30,063 bases of DNA from Butyriboletus loyo (lineage: Eukaryota; Basidiomycota; Agaricomycetes; Boletales; Boletaceae), in NCBI GenBank assembly GCA_038093515.1, contig JBBPSI010000276.1, positions 1 through 30,063 of the forward strand, given 5' to 3'. The notes below the pieces were generated by a model. The model was given only the letters and a program-made list of their open reading frames with translations, had not been told where the DNA came from and did no database searches. Positions 9,320 through 20,618 of the stretch are shown piece by piece (within the stretch, counting starts at the first letter, position 1; each line of letters begins with the position of its first letter). The translations under genes were made by a program, and so were the position numbers.

Positions 9320-10135
9320 TGTTACAGTTTTACCCCTAACCATACCCCACCACTCGTTTTCCCATGCTCACGTGTTCCTGCCACCCCCGCCGTCTTGCAA
9401 TACCATCTATCGCCCACTCCCCCAGTTGTCCAAGTGGACACCATCCACTCCCCAGTCCTTATGCGAGTCTCAGTACGGCTACACTGAGATAGCCCCTGTC
9501 TTATCGCCCTGTTGGGCTGGACTCACAGCTGAGCTGTCACATCCCTTCATTCCTTATCCAATGACATTTGGTTCATCATGTGACTAGCACATGACTAGAT
9601 TACGACGTGTTGTACCTTCATGTCAAGACCTGTATCCAAGGGCTCCGCTGTTGCGTCCCCTTTGCCCTGTGGGGCTCGCCTCATGGACATCGTCACTTTG
9701 CCTTCAGCTCTTCTCATTTGCTGACGATGTCGCCATCTTGCTTGGAGCTTCACTCCCTCATTACCGGCACTTTGCCACTTCTCCATTTACCGTTATGACT
9801 TGAGCAGACTCATAACCCTTTGCCTTTGCTGCCACGCACAGCTCAGTCTGTGCACAATACCTACCAGTATATATACGCATACTTAGACTAGTACGACTTC
9901 TCTAGCTAATTCTACACATCTACCAAGTGCCTAGCAATCTAGCTTATACCCCATCTGCCAATAGAGCCAATAAGTCTCAGCTCGATCTCGTCTGGTCACC
10001 ACCATACGACATCTCGCTGACACTTGCTCTGCAGAAGCCCGATAGCGTCATCTACACGAGTCAGCCATCTTCCCGATTAGGCTCGAGCCCCTATTAAAGT
10101 GCTCGCTGCTAGTTGTTTCACACTCCAGCATAACA
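9320..10135 (+). mobile_element. Solo LTR, 816 bp, inserted in Copia-2 pol, with 5-bp target duplication ATTGT
   Basis: It begins TGTTACAG, ends GCATAACA and is flanked by ATTGT at 9315-9319 and 10136-10140. The Copia-2 frame resumes across it (SPNN then VLFTSAHAIF). A TATATATA box at 9868-9875 with a polypyrimidine and CT-rich stretch downstream suggests plus orientation. The interior carries no coding capacity I recognise. Its first about 45 bp resemble the reverse complement of 14150-14194. Confidence 0.82.
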
Positions 10136-10140
10136 ATTGT

Positions 10141-11412
10141 TGGGTGATCACATGAACAGGAAATTTCCTGTCATTCCTGGAGCAACACCAAGATACACCA
10201 TTGGTTCCGATTTAGGAGCCATTTTATTAATCCAGACATCCTCCAGTATGTGAACAAAGGCACTACATTCAAAGACTTGGAGGTGCACAATATCAGGGAC
10301 AGATCCATGAAGGATCTCATATGGAGTACACCAGTTATGGCATCAGATAGGAGTACGGTTGTACACATGGGTTGCATGGGCAATTGAGAATTCCCACCAA
10401 CTATTGGAGATGCAGGCCTCATGGAGCATCAACTCCAATTTGTCCATAACAGTGCACATGAATCTTTCAGCACGACTGTTTTGTTGTGGAGTATGGAGAG
10501 CACTCTGGAAGGTATGTCTCCCCTGTTCCTTGAGCAAATTGTTGAATGTGGAGGATTTATATTCTCCTCCAGCATTGAACATCCATCCTTGAACTTTTGC
10601 AGTAAACTGCATTGCAACCATCTTTAAGAAATGCCTTGTGGCAACCAGTGCAGCATCCTTGGAGTGCAGTCATGTAGTCCATGCAAATGACATGAAATTG
10701 TCAAAGAAAGTTATAATATATTTATACCAGTGGTAGCTATCCACTGGAAAGGATTTCAGATTCAAGTGGATCAACTCAAATGCATGCTTAGTGTGGTGCT
10801 CATTGATAGGAAAACTCCAGTTCAGAAGCTTCCCCATGGCACAGCCAGGGCAGATGGAGTCTGTATGAGGGATCTCAACATCAGGGAAGTTTTGCATATG
10901 TTTATGTGCATGACAAATTACATCCTTAGAAGGGTGACCTAATTGGCAATGGACTATGTCAAATGTGACAATCTTGGTCATGTTCATGTCGACCAATGGT
11001 AAGCTTCCAGGGTGAACATCCCTGGGCCAATATGGCCTGGTTTAAACTTGGCAAGTGTAGTGCCATCACCATAGAGTACTGAAAGTTCTAATTTATCGCC
11101 ATGAATTGTGGCACCATGGTGCATAAATTGCCCAAGATATACCAGCCAAGCAGAAGAGTGGGGAATATGACATACATCATGGAGATCTAAGATCTCATCA
11201 TTATCTCCATTCCACCAGCAGATCGTGACATGTCCTTTGCCAGTGACAAAGATCATTGACACAGCAGTACATACAGAAATATGTGCATCACCTTTTAATT
11301 CTTCATACATCATGAAATCGTTCTTTTCGAACATAAAGTGCATTAAAGTACCTGAGTCAAGAATCCATAGATTCTTATTACCATGATCACATGAGCATTG
11401 CTTGAGGGATCA
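10141..11412 (-). pseudogene. Copia-2 pol: protease and integrase, catalytically dead
   Basis: Minus-strand Copia pol in several pieces. The protease motif is WILDSGT (about 11352-11370). A GAG-pre-integrase block HCQLGHPS and the pair ICPGC follow in the next frame after a 1-nt frameshift near 11000. The integrase core has lost both catalytic aspartates: IHLNLKSFP has Asn at 10760-10762 and MFNAGGEY has Asn at 10574-10576, while the Glu in PQQNSRAERF remains, with 35 residues between the second position and Glu. In-frame TGA codons occur near 10670, 10343 and 10150 and at 11410-11412. An 816-bp solo LTR splits the end. It is a different Copia family from Copia-1. Confidence 0.85.
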
Positions 11413-12846
11413 GGCATTTTCAGAACATGAACACAAGTTCATTGTCCAATGTAGAGATATGCTTGTACCTACTACATTCGCCAATACTACCATACTATGA
11501 ACTACAGGATCATCACATAAGTAGGAGTCAACTGAGGACCATGAGCATGCATCTGGAGTGGATTGAAATGGTACTAACCTCATATTGATATCAGGCAAAT
11601 CCTCTGGGAGGAATGCCCCAGCCATCAATGGGAAACCATTGTCATCATCAGAGGGCCACCTGACTGAACCATATACATCAATAAAGTCTTCCTCATCCCA
11701 CTTTGTGGTGGTACCAGGAGCAGCGGGCATGATTATCTCCTTGTTACAGGAGCATCTCAAATGCTTGCGCTTGATGGGGGGTTCTTCATCATTGGAGAAA
11801 TCCCAATTCATCTTGGGAGCAGTGGGGAGCAGGGATGGTGGTGGTAAGGTGGCATCCAGTGCCCATATTGTCTGGCAGAAAGGAACTATCTCAAGCCTTT
11901 CAGCAAGAGAAAACACCTGCTGTATGCAAGTGTCAGCAGGTGGGCCTTGTTGTCTCTGGTATGATTGCACAGGTTGATGGGAGAGGAGCCAGGGGTTGAT
12001 CATTGTGGGCATGAGAGAAACCAACATGGTAGGGAGACCATCAAAGATGGCAGTGGAGGCGAGGTGGACTTGGTCTGACTTTCCCTTGCCTTTGCATTCA
12101 CACCAAATCTTTTTCTTGTCCTTATCCCCCCCATTTCCCTGCTGCTGCTGCTGGAAAGTAGGGGTTTCCCCCTGTCGTTTCACCACACTAATCTTATTTG
12201 ATTGTGCTTGGTGATTTCCTTTCCCCTTGCCCAAGAGATGGTGCTGGTCCTATGACAGGACTGCAGTAGCATGTATCTTGATAATGGTAGGGACCTTTGC
12301 CTTCCCCAAAGTGTCCTTGCCTTGAGCAATCATCTGGGCTACCACATCCATAGATGCAGGCAGCTTGGCCAGGAGCATCATGGCCTGGACATTATCAGGG
12401 ATGGTATATCCTGCTAGCTGTAGATGAGAGAAGGTGGTCTCGATCTTTGAGAGGGCAGGTGCAGGGTAAGAGGAGGAGGGCACTTGTGTGTCCATCAACT
12501 CCTTGAATATTGTGTACACTGCCATGATCCTGGTGGTCGAGAATTCCTCTTTGAGGGCCTTGATCAAATTGGTGGCCATTGTCTCTCCTCCATACTGCTG
12601 TTGGAGAGCAGGGAAGAGGTGGCACATGACGGTGCCAGCAATTGTGTCATTCACCTTGGACCAGGCAATGTACTGGAAGCAATCATCTGCAGTGGAAGTC
12701 ATGTTGAGGGTGGTGGGCTTTGAGAACTCGAAGACCCAGGTGTTGCCAGTTTCCCTAAGGTGGGTGGACATGGCAGGCTACCAGGAAACCCAGTTGGAGC
12801 CATTGAGGATGGAGACACGAGAGTTGGTCTTGGTGGAGGTAGACAT
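11413..12846 (-). pseudogene. Copia-2 gag with two TAG stops and a degenerate zinc knuckle
   Basis: Gag starts at the ATG at 12846-12844 and reads SRVSILNGSNWVSW, a Copia gag signature. TAG at 12778-12780 follows, then an in-frame block of 173 codons of UBN2-like helices (for example WSKVNDTIAGTVM and TRIMAVYTIFKELM), then TAG at 12250-12252. The same frame continues through a Lys/Gly-rich part to CECKGKGKSDQVHLAS, where a zinc knuckle should be but with His and one Cys replaced. Both TAG codons fit CAG-to-TAG. The Gln run (QQQQQ) near residue 20 of the last piece is encoded by a CTG-rich repeat at 12139-12153. Confidence 0.8.
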
Positions 12847-13239
12847 TGAAAATATTTATAGAAGATCTATGAGAAATGCAAATCATATTAGAAATGCAAA
12901 ATCCTGACATGGGTTTGTCCTCCAAAATCTGCAGAAGGATCAAGTTGGAGTGCTGGAGAGCACATCACAACGATTGCTTCACATCATAAGGAGTCTGGAG
13001 GAAACAACCAAAAGTTAAAAGTGAGCTGGCATGTTCAGTGAGCAGTGGCCATTATCCTTGGCATTAGGAGACTCCATTGTGCAAGTCATTTCCAACTGCA
13101 CTGATGGGCTCAACTGAGCACAGCAGGGCTCATAACCTATTGAAAGGGAGACTGTGAGGAGGGAGGTACCAAAGGTACTCACTGATTGGTTGTTAGTAGC
13201 TTGCTGATATGTACATCGCAGTGTAAGAACAAGATTGAT
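12847..13239 (-). other. Copia-2 leader and possible LTR remnant
   Basis: This stretch is upstream of Copia-2 gag on the minus strand, where leader and 5' LTR are expected. I could not fix LTR ends or a primer binding site. No coding frame here looks real. The right boundary is where LINE similarity begins. Confidence 0.35.
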
Positions 13240-14061
13240 TCTAATATATGTTCAATGATCTCATCTATAAAGTTAATCCAGCCTGCACAAATGACATATA
13301 TCAGTCTTATTTCAACTATGCACCAGACATGCCCCACTCAACAAATACCTCCACTGCATCACAAAAACAGACTCCCTGCAATGCCCATGTTGCCCTGGCT
13401 ACAAAACAGTAACCCACTTCCTGCTCCACTGCCACCAGTACTTCCAGCAACAGCTCATGTTCTGCCAAACATTATATGCCAAAGCCAGACTGTTACGAGA
13501 CAACAGAGTTATCAAGTGGCACACAGGGTTCCGCAACTGTTGCAGTACTACACAAGTACTGGCGATGGTAATGAGGAATAGCTTAGACCTTAATCTCTCA
13601 ACTGTTGCCAGCGAATAGACAAGTGGTTAAAGCTAGGGAATCCTAGCCTGAACCATGAGCCTTTTTATATTACAAGGGAATGTGCACAGACCAAGCAGTG
13701 CGTGAGACTAATTACTATACATGTACATATGAGAAGAAGTCACGGATCGATGATGATGGGAAATAGAAGTCGACGGTGATCAAAAGGAAGAGAAGCAAAC
13801 GGAGATTAAATACATGAGGCGTGACGTCATAGAGTCTGGGTCTGGACCATGACATCATATGCTTAGTCAGCTTGTGGTCACATGTATAATCCCACGATCA
13901 CGTGCATTGAGTCACGTGACCTTTGAAAGAGAAATATGACGAAGTCCAAAATGCAAAGTCTGTTATAAGAGATACAATTATAACACAGACACATCCCCCA
14001 GCTGTTAAACAACCCCAAATGCATTAAAGCCACACTGTGCTACATCAACTCCACCTCATAA
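13240..14061 (+). pseudogene. LINE ORF2 C-terminus (non-LTR retrotransposon), split by LTR C
   Basis: Plus-strand reading gives HISVLFQLCTRHAPLNKYL, the conserved C-terminal region of fungal LINE polyproteins after RNase H, then a C-x2-C-x7-H-x4-C zinc knuckle (CPCCPGYKTVTHFLLHC) near 13378-13428. A TGA at 13292-13294 interrupts it. LTR C inserts at 13491. The frame resumes at 13990 with HIPQLLNNPKCIKATLCYIN and stops at TAA 14059-14061, matching the usual LINE ending. Only the last about 100 residues survive; 5' truncation is normal for LINEs. Arg-to-Cys changes (QLCTRHAP) fit CpG decay. Confidence 0.72.
13491..13985 (-). mobile_element. Chromovirus solo LTR C (495 bp) with target duplication CAGAC
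   Basis: It begins TGTTACGAG and ends ATTATAACA on the plus strand, and is flanked by CAGAC at 13486-13490 and 13986-13990. The LINE frame resumes across it. It keeps the palindrome TGACGTCA at 13822-13829, both CACGTG boxes and the conserved hairpin. A precise solo LTR implies LTR-LTR recombination that removed the internal region. Confidence 0.9.
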
Positions 14062-15240
14062 TTCTAGCCAAAAACTTTACTAATTTCACACCTCCAAATC
14101 CCCAACAAACAGTATTGTGGAAATGGAGGAGTGGTGGGGTGTGTAGGTATGGGAAAATGGGTGGCAGAGCAACATTAGGGGAAAAACTGTGACATTACCC
14201 CCTGTATAAGGTTGAGACTCCTGACTTGACCTAAAATAATGGCAGCAGCAATTGTAAGGGATTGGACAGAGGTAGGAAAGTCTTTCTGGACCTGAAACAC
14301 TAAGAATAAGTGAACACTAAGTAAAATGTCAAGGAAATCATTGGACAGAATGCACATAAGTATGTCAGGTTTCATAGGAGTTAATCAGATATAATAAAGT
14401 ATGCATCCAAATGGGAAGGACCTATCAGTGAGCACTTCTGGGCACATGGAACTTTGGAATGGAATTTTGATGAACATCAAAACATTGGAAGGTGGTTGGG
14501 CATTGATGGAGGAGGGTGGAATGGTTTGAAGCAATATTTATGATCCATGTGAGTGCTAAATTGCCTGAAAGGGGAGTGCCTGCATGCATAGGCACACCAG
14601 CAAGCCAGTCCTGGACACCTAGACCATATACTCAGGCCTTGCTACAAGGTCACTAGAATAGCACTTACATATATCCACCTAATCCCACACAGGCCCTGCT
14701 TATTATTGAGCTGATAACACTACAAATACTATATTTTAGAAATTACATAGTATGTACTGTCTGGCAAGGGGCCAAGGCCTCACAGAACAATAAACACAGA
14801 TTCAAAACAAATAAACACAGGGGTATGCCTCATGCAGGTATGGGTAGTACCATGATGGGTATTCAACCTATCAACCTGCATATCTACCTATACCTGAGGG
14901 TATGCCTGTACTATTTCCTATACAGTATAGACTATGTATGCATTTGTAAACATCAAGCTATTTTCTAACTTTGCTACCTACCTGTGCTAAAAGCACAATG
15001 GGTGAAATGCTAGTCTATAAAGTTAACAGAGGAGGGCAGGGGAAAGTGTGAGTAGGCAGTGCAAAGTGAGAGTAGGTAACACTTTTTTTGGGTATGTTGG
15101 GTGTTTCAAGTACCTTGCAGCTGCACACATATTTTGAGTATATTGCTTCTTCTACATTTTTGCCCTTTTATGGGTATCATTCCCATGTGGCTCACCTGAG
15201 TGTGATGCACCATAATGTGCATGCTTATGTAATCACACCC
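14062..15240. other. Unassigned CpG-poor sequence
   Basis: I recognise no gene here. The only longer frame (66 codons, minus, 14175-14375) has no domain. Positions 14150-14194, read on the minus strand, begin TGTCACAGTTTTTCCCC and resemble the start of the 816-bp solo LTR at 9320, so a truncated LTR end is possible. Local structures include a 13-bp inverted repeat with one G-T mismatch (14835-14847 with 14884-14896), a repeated GGGTATGCCT, and an imperfect 20-bp tandem pair around 15042-15080. CpG dinucleotides are almost absent. Confidence 0.5.
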
Positions 15241-15733
15241 TGTTGAAATGGTAGTGTTCTATTTCTGTATTTCAATTACAGCCACTACATTTCCAGACTG
15301 GTCTTTATGACATCATGGTCTAGAACCATATGACATCACTATGACATCATAGTCTAGACACAGTCATGCTTGTCACATTACATATAGCTCTCTTTGTGCT
15401 ATTGGATGATATACTTAGTCTTATCTCTTATCTCTAACATATTGTCATGTGATTCATACCTTACCTTATATAGGTACTATACAGTACACAAGTACAAACA
15501 CTCCTATACTGTATATAAGACAGCCCTTATGGCTTGTCACTTTTCTTAAGATCTTTCATATCTTTCACCATTACTGTGATATCTCTAAGTTGAGCCCTGC
15601 TCCTTATAACTCTTCAACTACCCCTGCTTGCGATACTCTCTCTCATTATATCAGTGAGTCTTTTCACTGATATATTCACTCTTGCATCCTTTGTTGCCCT
15701 CAGTGCACCTGCTTGGACTTCTATTCTGAAACA
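15241..15733 (+). repeat. LTR family 2, copy 1 (493 bp)
   Basis: It begins TGTTGAAATGG and ends CTGAAACA, and aligns along its length with 25154-25604. TATATAAG at 15512-15519 gives plus orientation. Three TGACATCA octamers lie at 15308-15315, 15331-15338 and 15342-15349, interleaved with TCTAGA. The 5-bp flanks (CACCC and CCTGA) do not match, so it is not a simple solo LTR, and no primer binding site is evident just inside it. Confidence 0.8.
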
Positions 15734-16815
15734 CCTGACACAGCCTGCTTACCTATCATTACTTGACTTACCTACCACAACACATTCTTCTTCTTTCTCT
15801 TGAGATTTTCTGGTGGTTTGACTATCACAGATAACACAAGAGATCTTTACAACTGTATGTAAGTCCCTGGCAGCTGCTGATGGCTGGCTGGCTTATGATC
15901 AGATAAGAGATCAGATAAGAGATTTCTGTTGACTGAAGGGTTAGTCTTTGGATTAGGCAGTTGACCTTGGCTTTATCATACAGTACTTGAGAGTAAAAAC
16001 TAATTGTTTGGGTAGAAGTGCTTGGATATTGTCTTTTGGCTGGAATTGCAGTGGTCAATTCTCTGTTCAAAGCTGTCCTTTGATCAAGTCTCTACTACCT
16101 AGCTTCACAGATTCAACTGTGTGTCTGCTGGTTGCCAAGGCCTTTTCAGGCTGAGACCTCTGATAGCACAACAGATCAGAGATGCTGTTGGTGATTAGGG
16201 AGATCTGACAGGTGTTCCATCTGTCATTTCTTCTCACTCTGTCTCAGGCTTCTTGCCTTTAGCTCTATCATACACCTGGCTTAGTTACCTTGAGTAGCTC
16301 TTGGCACTGTGTAAGGCAAAGTGATTCTGTGCACCCTTGGCTTTCCACCCAACACCCACCAACCCACAAACAAAACCACCCCCTTCCACCTCAAGCCTTG
16401 CCTACTCCTTCTTTTCCTTGGATTCTTTCTGCCTTAAGCTTGGCCTACTGCTGGATTCTGATTTTCAGCTTGGTCTATTCTGAATTCTCTTTGTCTCAGA
16501 ATGTAAGTATTTTCAATTTGTTGTTGGTATTGCATTTCTGATACATAGAGATATTTAGGTCTTCTCCTCCTACCTCTCCTCAGTGTGCCCAGAGTACATC
16601 TCACCAAGCTGAACAAGATCAATGATAGCTTGGCTCTTCTCCCTCCCATCGCCATCCATGTTCCCCGTTCAGGGTCCTATGCCTGCTGCTTTGGTTGTGG
16701 GTTACTTTGTATTATAAGTTAGGTATAAAATACTGAAATATGAATTTTGGAATCATCCTCCTGTGCCAATTCATCAATATCCTGGCATGCCATGTCATTT
16801 GATTGAATATTGTGA
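15734..16815 (+). other. Region between LTR copy 1 and the Helitron protein; possible Helitron 5' non-coding part
   Basis: No domain is visible. Short frames at 16290-16541 and 16434-16655 are open but low-complexity. There is a direct repeat of about 14 bp containing GATCAGATAAGAGAT around 15897-15925. The Helitron coding region downstream suggests this holds its 5' untranslated region, but I cannot place a 5'-TC terminus. Confidence 0.35.
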
Positions 16816-18639
16816 ATGCAATGTGTGCACCAGATGCAGCATTCTCCTCCTCCAGTCAATATCTTATCCTCACCACCACCTCAGCCACAACCTCCTGTTC
16901 CTCAGCCATTCCATATCTATCAGCCATCACATCACCCCATGGGCTATCAACCATTTCCTCAGCCTCCACCTCCACCTCCACTCCAGCATTTTCCTCAAAT
17001 GGGTGCCAGAGTGAATTATAGTGCTTGCTTGCTAGAATGATTTAATCATGCTCATGAAGGAAGACACAACTGAAGACACAACCATTTCTCTGCCCAGCCC
17101 CCTGCTGCTGCCCAAGCTGGTTCTTCACACCCTCCTCCACAAAATTTACAAAGTTACCAACATGTCATTGATTTTAATCAGGAGAGGCAGTGGCAAGCTC
17201 AGCAAGCCCAGGCTCATTTTCATTTGATGAGGGTACAACAACAAGAACAGGAACATCTCCATTCAGTGCAGTTGCAACATGGACACTTTCAAAGACAAGA
17301 AGCTGAACATCAAAGGCTTCTTGAACAGCAGCAACAGGCTTTGCACCATCAGAAGGCAGACTGTTTCAGGCTTTTTGAAGAACAGCAACTAGCTTTGTGC
17401 CATCAGGAAGCAGACCATTTCAGGCTCTTTGAAGAACAGCAACAAGCTTTGTGCTATCAGAATGCAGAGAACCAAAGGCTTTTTGAAATGCAGCAACAGG
17501 ATTTGCATCAACAGAGAGCTGAGAATTTAAGGCTTCAACAAGTCCAGGGTCAGATATTACAACAGCAGGAGCTGGAACATCAAAGATATCTTGAACAACA
17601 ACAGCAAGCAGTATATCATCAGCAGCTGGAATATCAGAGACATCTAGAAGAGCAACAGCATGCACTATGTCAGCAGAAGGAGGAACATCAGCAGAAGGAG
17701 CAGAATGCAATATAGCAGGTACAACAGTTCTCCCAAGCTTTGCTTTCAGAAACACTCCAGGAATGTAGCCAATGCTTAGCAGAACAATATGAGCAAGATC
17801 AGCAAAGGCAACAATCTCATAATGATCTTGATCCTGGCCCTCCTCCTTCTCCCATACCAGGTCTTGCTCCAACATTTCCACATCCACCTCCCAGCCCAGA
17901 TTCAGATCCAAGCCCACCTCCTTCCCCATCTTCCAGACCATCAAGATCCAGAAGTCCATCACCAAGACCTGTTCCAAGGCTCCCTTCAAATCCACCTCCC
18001 AATCCCAATCCTGATCCATCTGATTCCAGCTCCAGTGACTCTGAAGATTCCATCTATCCTTGGCCTCCACATCACATTCCACCTGGTGGCCAGATATATA
18101 CAGAGCCTGTCCTACCCCACTCCCTTGGACCAATGGACATTCAGTGTCCCAATTGCCATGCCCTACATTTCATCTCAGAAAAGCTGGCCAACTCTGGTGT
18201 TCATAATCCTCACTTTGGAACATGCTGTCTCCAGGGTAAAGTCAACCTTCTCCCATACAACAATGGCCACATGCTCTACAAAATCTATTTGATGATCCCC
18301 AAGGCTGTGGACAGTTCAGGAAGAAATTTTGTCAATACAACAATGCCCTGGCATTTACTTCTGTGGGTGCTGACATGGACAACCAAACTGTTCAAGGCTC
18401 TGGACCAAATGCTTTTTGCATCCATGATACACTTCACCACCTCATGGGTACCCTCATGCCACCAGATGGACTGCAGCCTTCCTATGCTCAGCTCTATCCA
18501 TGACCCACAGGAGGCAACTGATAGATGAGTTCAACACAATTCTCAACTGGATGGTGCCATCTTGCTGGATCTGCATACCACTCTAAGGGATATTCATCCA
18601 TATGCCCCTCTTTACAAGTAGGCATATGAAATCATGCAG
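16816..18639 (+). pseudogene. Helitron polyprotein N-terminal part: Pro/Gln-rich region, coiled coil, zinc-binding and N-terminal helitron domain
   Basis: A Pro-rich frame (16816-17040) is followed, in another frame, by a Gln-rich coiled coil (17224-17715) built from seven 18-residue repeats. TAG at 17713-17715, a likely CAG-to-TAG, interrupts it. The same frame continues with a Pro/Ser/Arg-rich linker to IQCPNCHALHFISEKL and FGTCCLQGKV, the cysteine motif that opens basidiomycete Helitron proteins, at about 18133-18243. A frameshift near 18280 leads to FCQYNNALAFTSVG, another conserved Helitron block, and a second returns the frame near 18495 (IHDPQEATDR). TGA at 18526-18528 and TAG at 18619-18621 follow. 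The start is uncertain. Confidence 0.72.
17314..17691 (+). repeat. Seven tandem 54-bp repeats encoding an 18-residue coiled-coil unit
   Basis: Units start at 17314, 17368, 17422, 17476, 17530, 17584 and 17638. The consensus residue pattern is R-L-F-E-x-Q-Q-Q-A-L-x-x-Q-x-A-E-x-x, for example RLFEEQQQALCYQNAENQ. Units 2 and 3 are nearly identical in DNA and the others are more diverged, pointing to a recent local duplication. Gln density and the periodic Leu suggest a helical, self-associating segment. Confidence 0.85.
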
Positions 18640-18694
18640 GTCAGTAGCAATTGATCTCTCTCTTTCCAACAGACATACTTATAATATAAAATAG
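18640..18694 (+). other. Predicted Helitron intron 1 (55 nt)
   Basis: GTCAGT donor after ATCATGCAG and ATAG acceptor before GCCAAGCC. The upstream exon reads AYEIMQ and the downstream exon AKPAEEHTDVCMRL, both Helitron-like, while the intervening sequence has stops. The length suits basidiomycete introns. Confidence 0.55.
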
Positions 18695-19406
18695 GCCAAG
18701 CCTGCAGAGGAGCATACTGATGTTTGCATGAGGCTTTGCTTGCAACAGGCAGCTGATGCCAGAAGATACAGCCTTCCTACTATTGAAGAGGTAGCTGCCA
18801 TAATTCCTGGAGATGGTTCAGAGAATGTCAGAGTACAGCATGACATCATTCTATGCCTTCAAGGTGGTGGTCTACATCATATCAGCAACCTCCATCCCTT
18901 CTACCTTCCTCTACACTATGTTCTTCTCTTTCCACATGAAGAAGAGGGCTGGCATCTCAATATTCCACTTCAGCTAAACAATGGTTGTCCACATCGCTCC
19001 AAGAGGGTCACTCAGCTGCTTTGATATGCCTACAGGTTGCATATTTGTCCACCAGCATTTGAGCCACCCAATCTCTTCAAAGAGGCAAGACTGTTCCAGC
19101 AGTTGGTCTGTGATGCTTGAGCTTCTATTGAACAGTGCAATCTTACCTGGGCTGCCAACAATCAGACAAAGCTCAGAGCTGATCTGCATCAAGGCTTGAG
19201 GGATCATATGGGTCAAGATGGTGGTCAAGACATGGCTCAAGTTGGTCATGTCATTCTTTCTTCCACTCACAAGGGTGGGCCTTGCCACATGCAGCAGCTG
19301 CTTCAAGACTCCTTGGCCATCTGTAGAGAATACAGAAAGCCAGACCTTTTCCTCACCATGACTGCCAATGGGAGCTGGCCAGAGATTACTCAAAATCTCC
19401 TTCCAG

Positions 19407-19455
19407 GTATGTGTCTCATTAGATTTAATTATTTACAAGTCTGACCATCCTGTAG
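19407..19455 (+). other. Predicted Helitron intron 2 (49 nt)
   Basis: GTATGT donor, CTGAC branch-point-like motif near 19441, TGTAG acceptor. The exons on each side are ITQNLLP and STVDRPDLV, which are adjacent in Helitron proteins. Confidence 0.65.
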
Positions 19456-20463
19456 ATTAATCTACTGTGGATAGACCTGATCTGGTCACATGTGTCTTCC
19501 ATGGAAAGCAGCAAGCTTTGCTGAAGAAGATTTGTAATGGCTACTTTGGTCAAGTGGCTGGCTTAGTCTACACCATTGAATATCAGAAGTGTGGATTGCC
19601 TCACATGCATCTGTTGATCTTCTTGGAGGAGCAAGACAAGATTCATACTGTGGAGCAAGTGGATGCTCTCATCTAAGCACAGATCCCAGACCCTAACATC
19701 CATCCCCAACTTCACTCTGCTGTCATCAAGTGCATGCTCCATGGCCCCTGTTCTCCCCAAAGATGCTTGGAGGGTGGTACTTGCAAGAAGCACTTTCCAA
19801 AGCAATTCTCTGATCACACCATCATCAAGGAGGATGGCTACCCTGACTATGCTCACCCTGACAATGGCAGGACTGTTCAAAAGTGTCAAGATGTCTTCAG
19901 CAACAAGGATGTTGTTTCTCATCCAAGAGAGCTGTTGGTCCAATTTGACTGTCACATCAACTTGAAAGTCTGTGGCTCTATTAAGGCTAAGTACATCCAC
20001 AAGTACATCTACAAGGGTCCAGATCATGCCACCATTCAGACAGAAGGTCATGATGAAATTCATTCCTACCTTGATGCTAGATATGTCTCTTCCACCCAGG
20101 CTTGCCACAATATCTTGGAGTTCCCCATGCACATGGAATGGCCAGCAGTCTATCATCTCTCAGTCCATCTCCCTGGCCAGCAGTCCATTGTTTTTCGTGC
20201 TGAAGCTCAAATAGACAATGTGGTCAACAATGCCAAGAACACTCAACTGCTTGGATGGTTCAAGGCCAATGCAAATCCTGAGCTCATTGCTGCTGGAGTA
20301 CACAACCACCTCTATCAGGAGTTTCCCAAATACTTTGTCTGGAACAAGAGTACTGCCATCTGGAAGATTCATCAAAGATACAAGGCCATTGGATGCATGT
20401 ATAGCATTCCTCCCTCAGCTGGTGAAGCCTTCTACTTGCACCTTCTGCTCACTGTAGTCAAAG

Positions 20464-20517
20464 GTGAGATTGGTTATGATTTAGATGGAGCAGAACTAAA
20501 TATTTATTTTCTCATAG
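20464..20517 (+). other. Predicted Helitron intron 3 (54 nt)
   Basis: GTGAGA donor, ACTAA branch-like motif, CATAG acceptor. It has no stop and is a multiple of three, but its 18 codons interrupt LLLTVVKG and ATSYEHLCTVNG, which are continuous in Helitron proteins, so an intron is more likely than an insertion. Confidence 0.65.
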
Positions 20518-20618
20518 GTGCTACCTCCTATGAACATCTTTGTACTGTCAATGGTCATCTCCATGATTTCTTCAAGGAGGCCTGTCATGCACTCGGTCTC
20601 TTGCAAGATGATAGAGAG

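Larger units (their letters stand above)
18695..20618 (+). pseudogene. Helitron Rep (HUH endonuclease) domain, with stops and two introns
   Basis: The exon from 18695 reads RRYSLPTIEEVAAIIPGDGS and LHPFYLPLHYVLLFPHEEEGW, conserved before the Rep domain. TGA at 19022-19024 and 19118-19120 interrupt it. The Rep N block is KPDLFLTMTANGSWPEI (about 19345-19395). After intron 2, TAA at 19458-19460 is followed by the HUH motif GLPHMHLLIFL (about 19596-19628). TAA at 19674-19676 follows, then the twin-tyrosine block KYIHKYIYKG (about 19990-20018). The end is interrupted by solo LTR D after GLLQDDRE. Family role: nicking and strand transfer in rolling-circle transposition. All stops fit C-to-T or G-to-A change. 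Confidence 0.85.

Noticed and set aside
17314..17691. A CRISPR-like array
   Set aside because: The units are contiguous 54-bp coding repeats without spacers, in a eukaryotic transposon protein.
17420..18133. A 237-codon minus-strand ORF opposite the Helitron N-terminus
   Set aside because: It is the antisense of the Gln- and Pro-rich coding repeats; the plus frame continues into recognised Helitron motifs.
20464..20517. An 18-residue in-frame insertion in the Helitron protein
   Set aside because: It has GTGAGA and CATAG borders, a branch-like ACTAA and a length matching the other two introns, so splicing is more likely.
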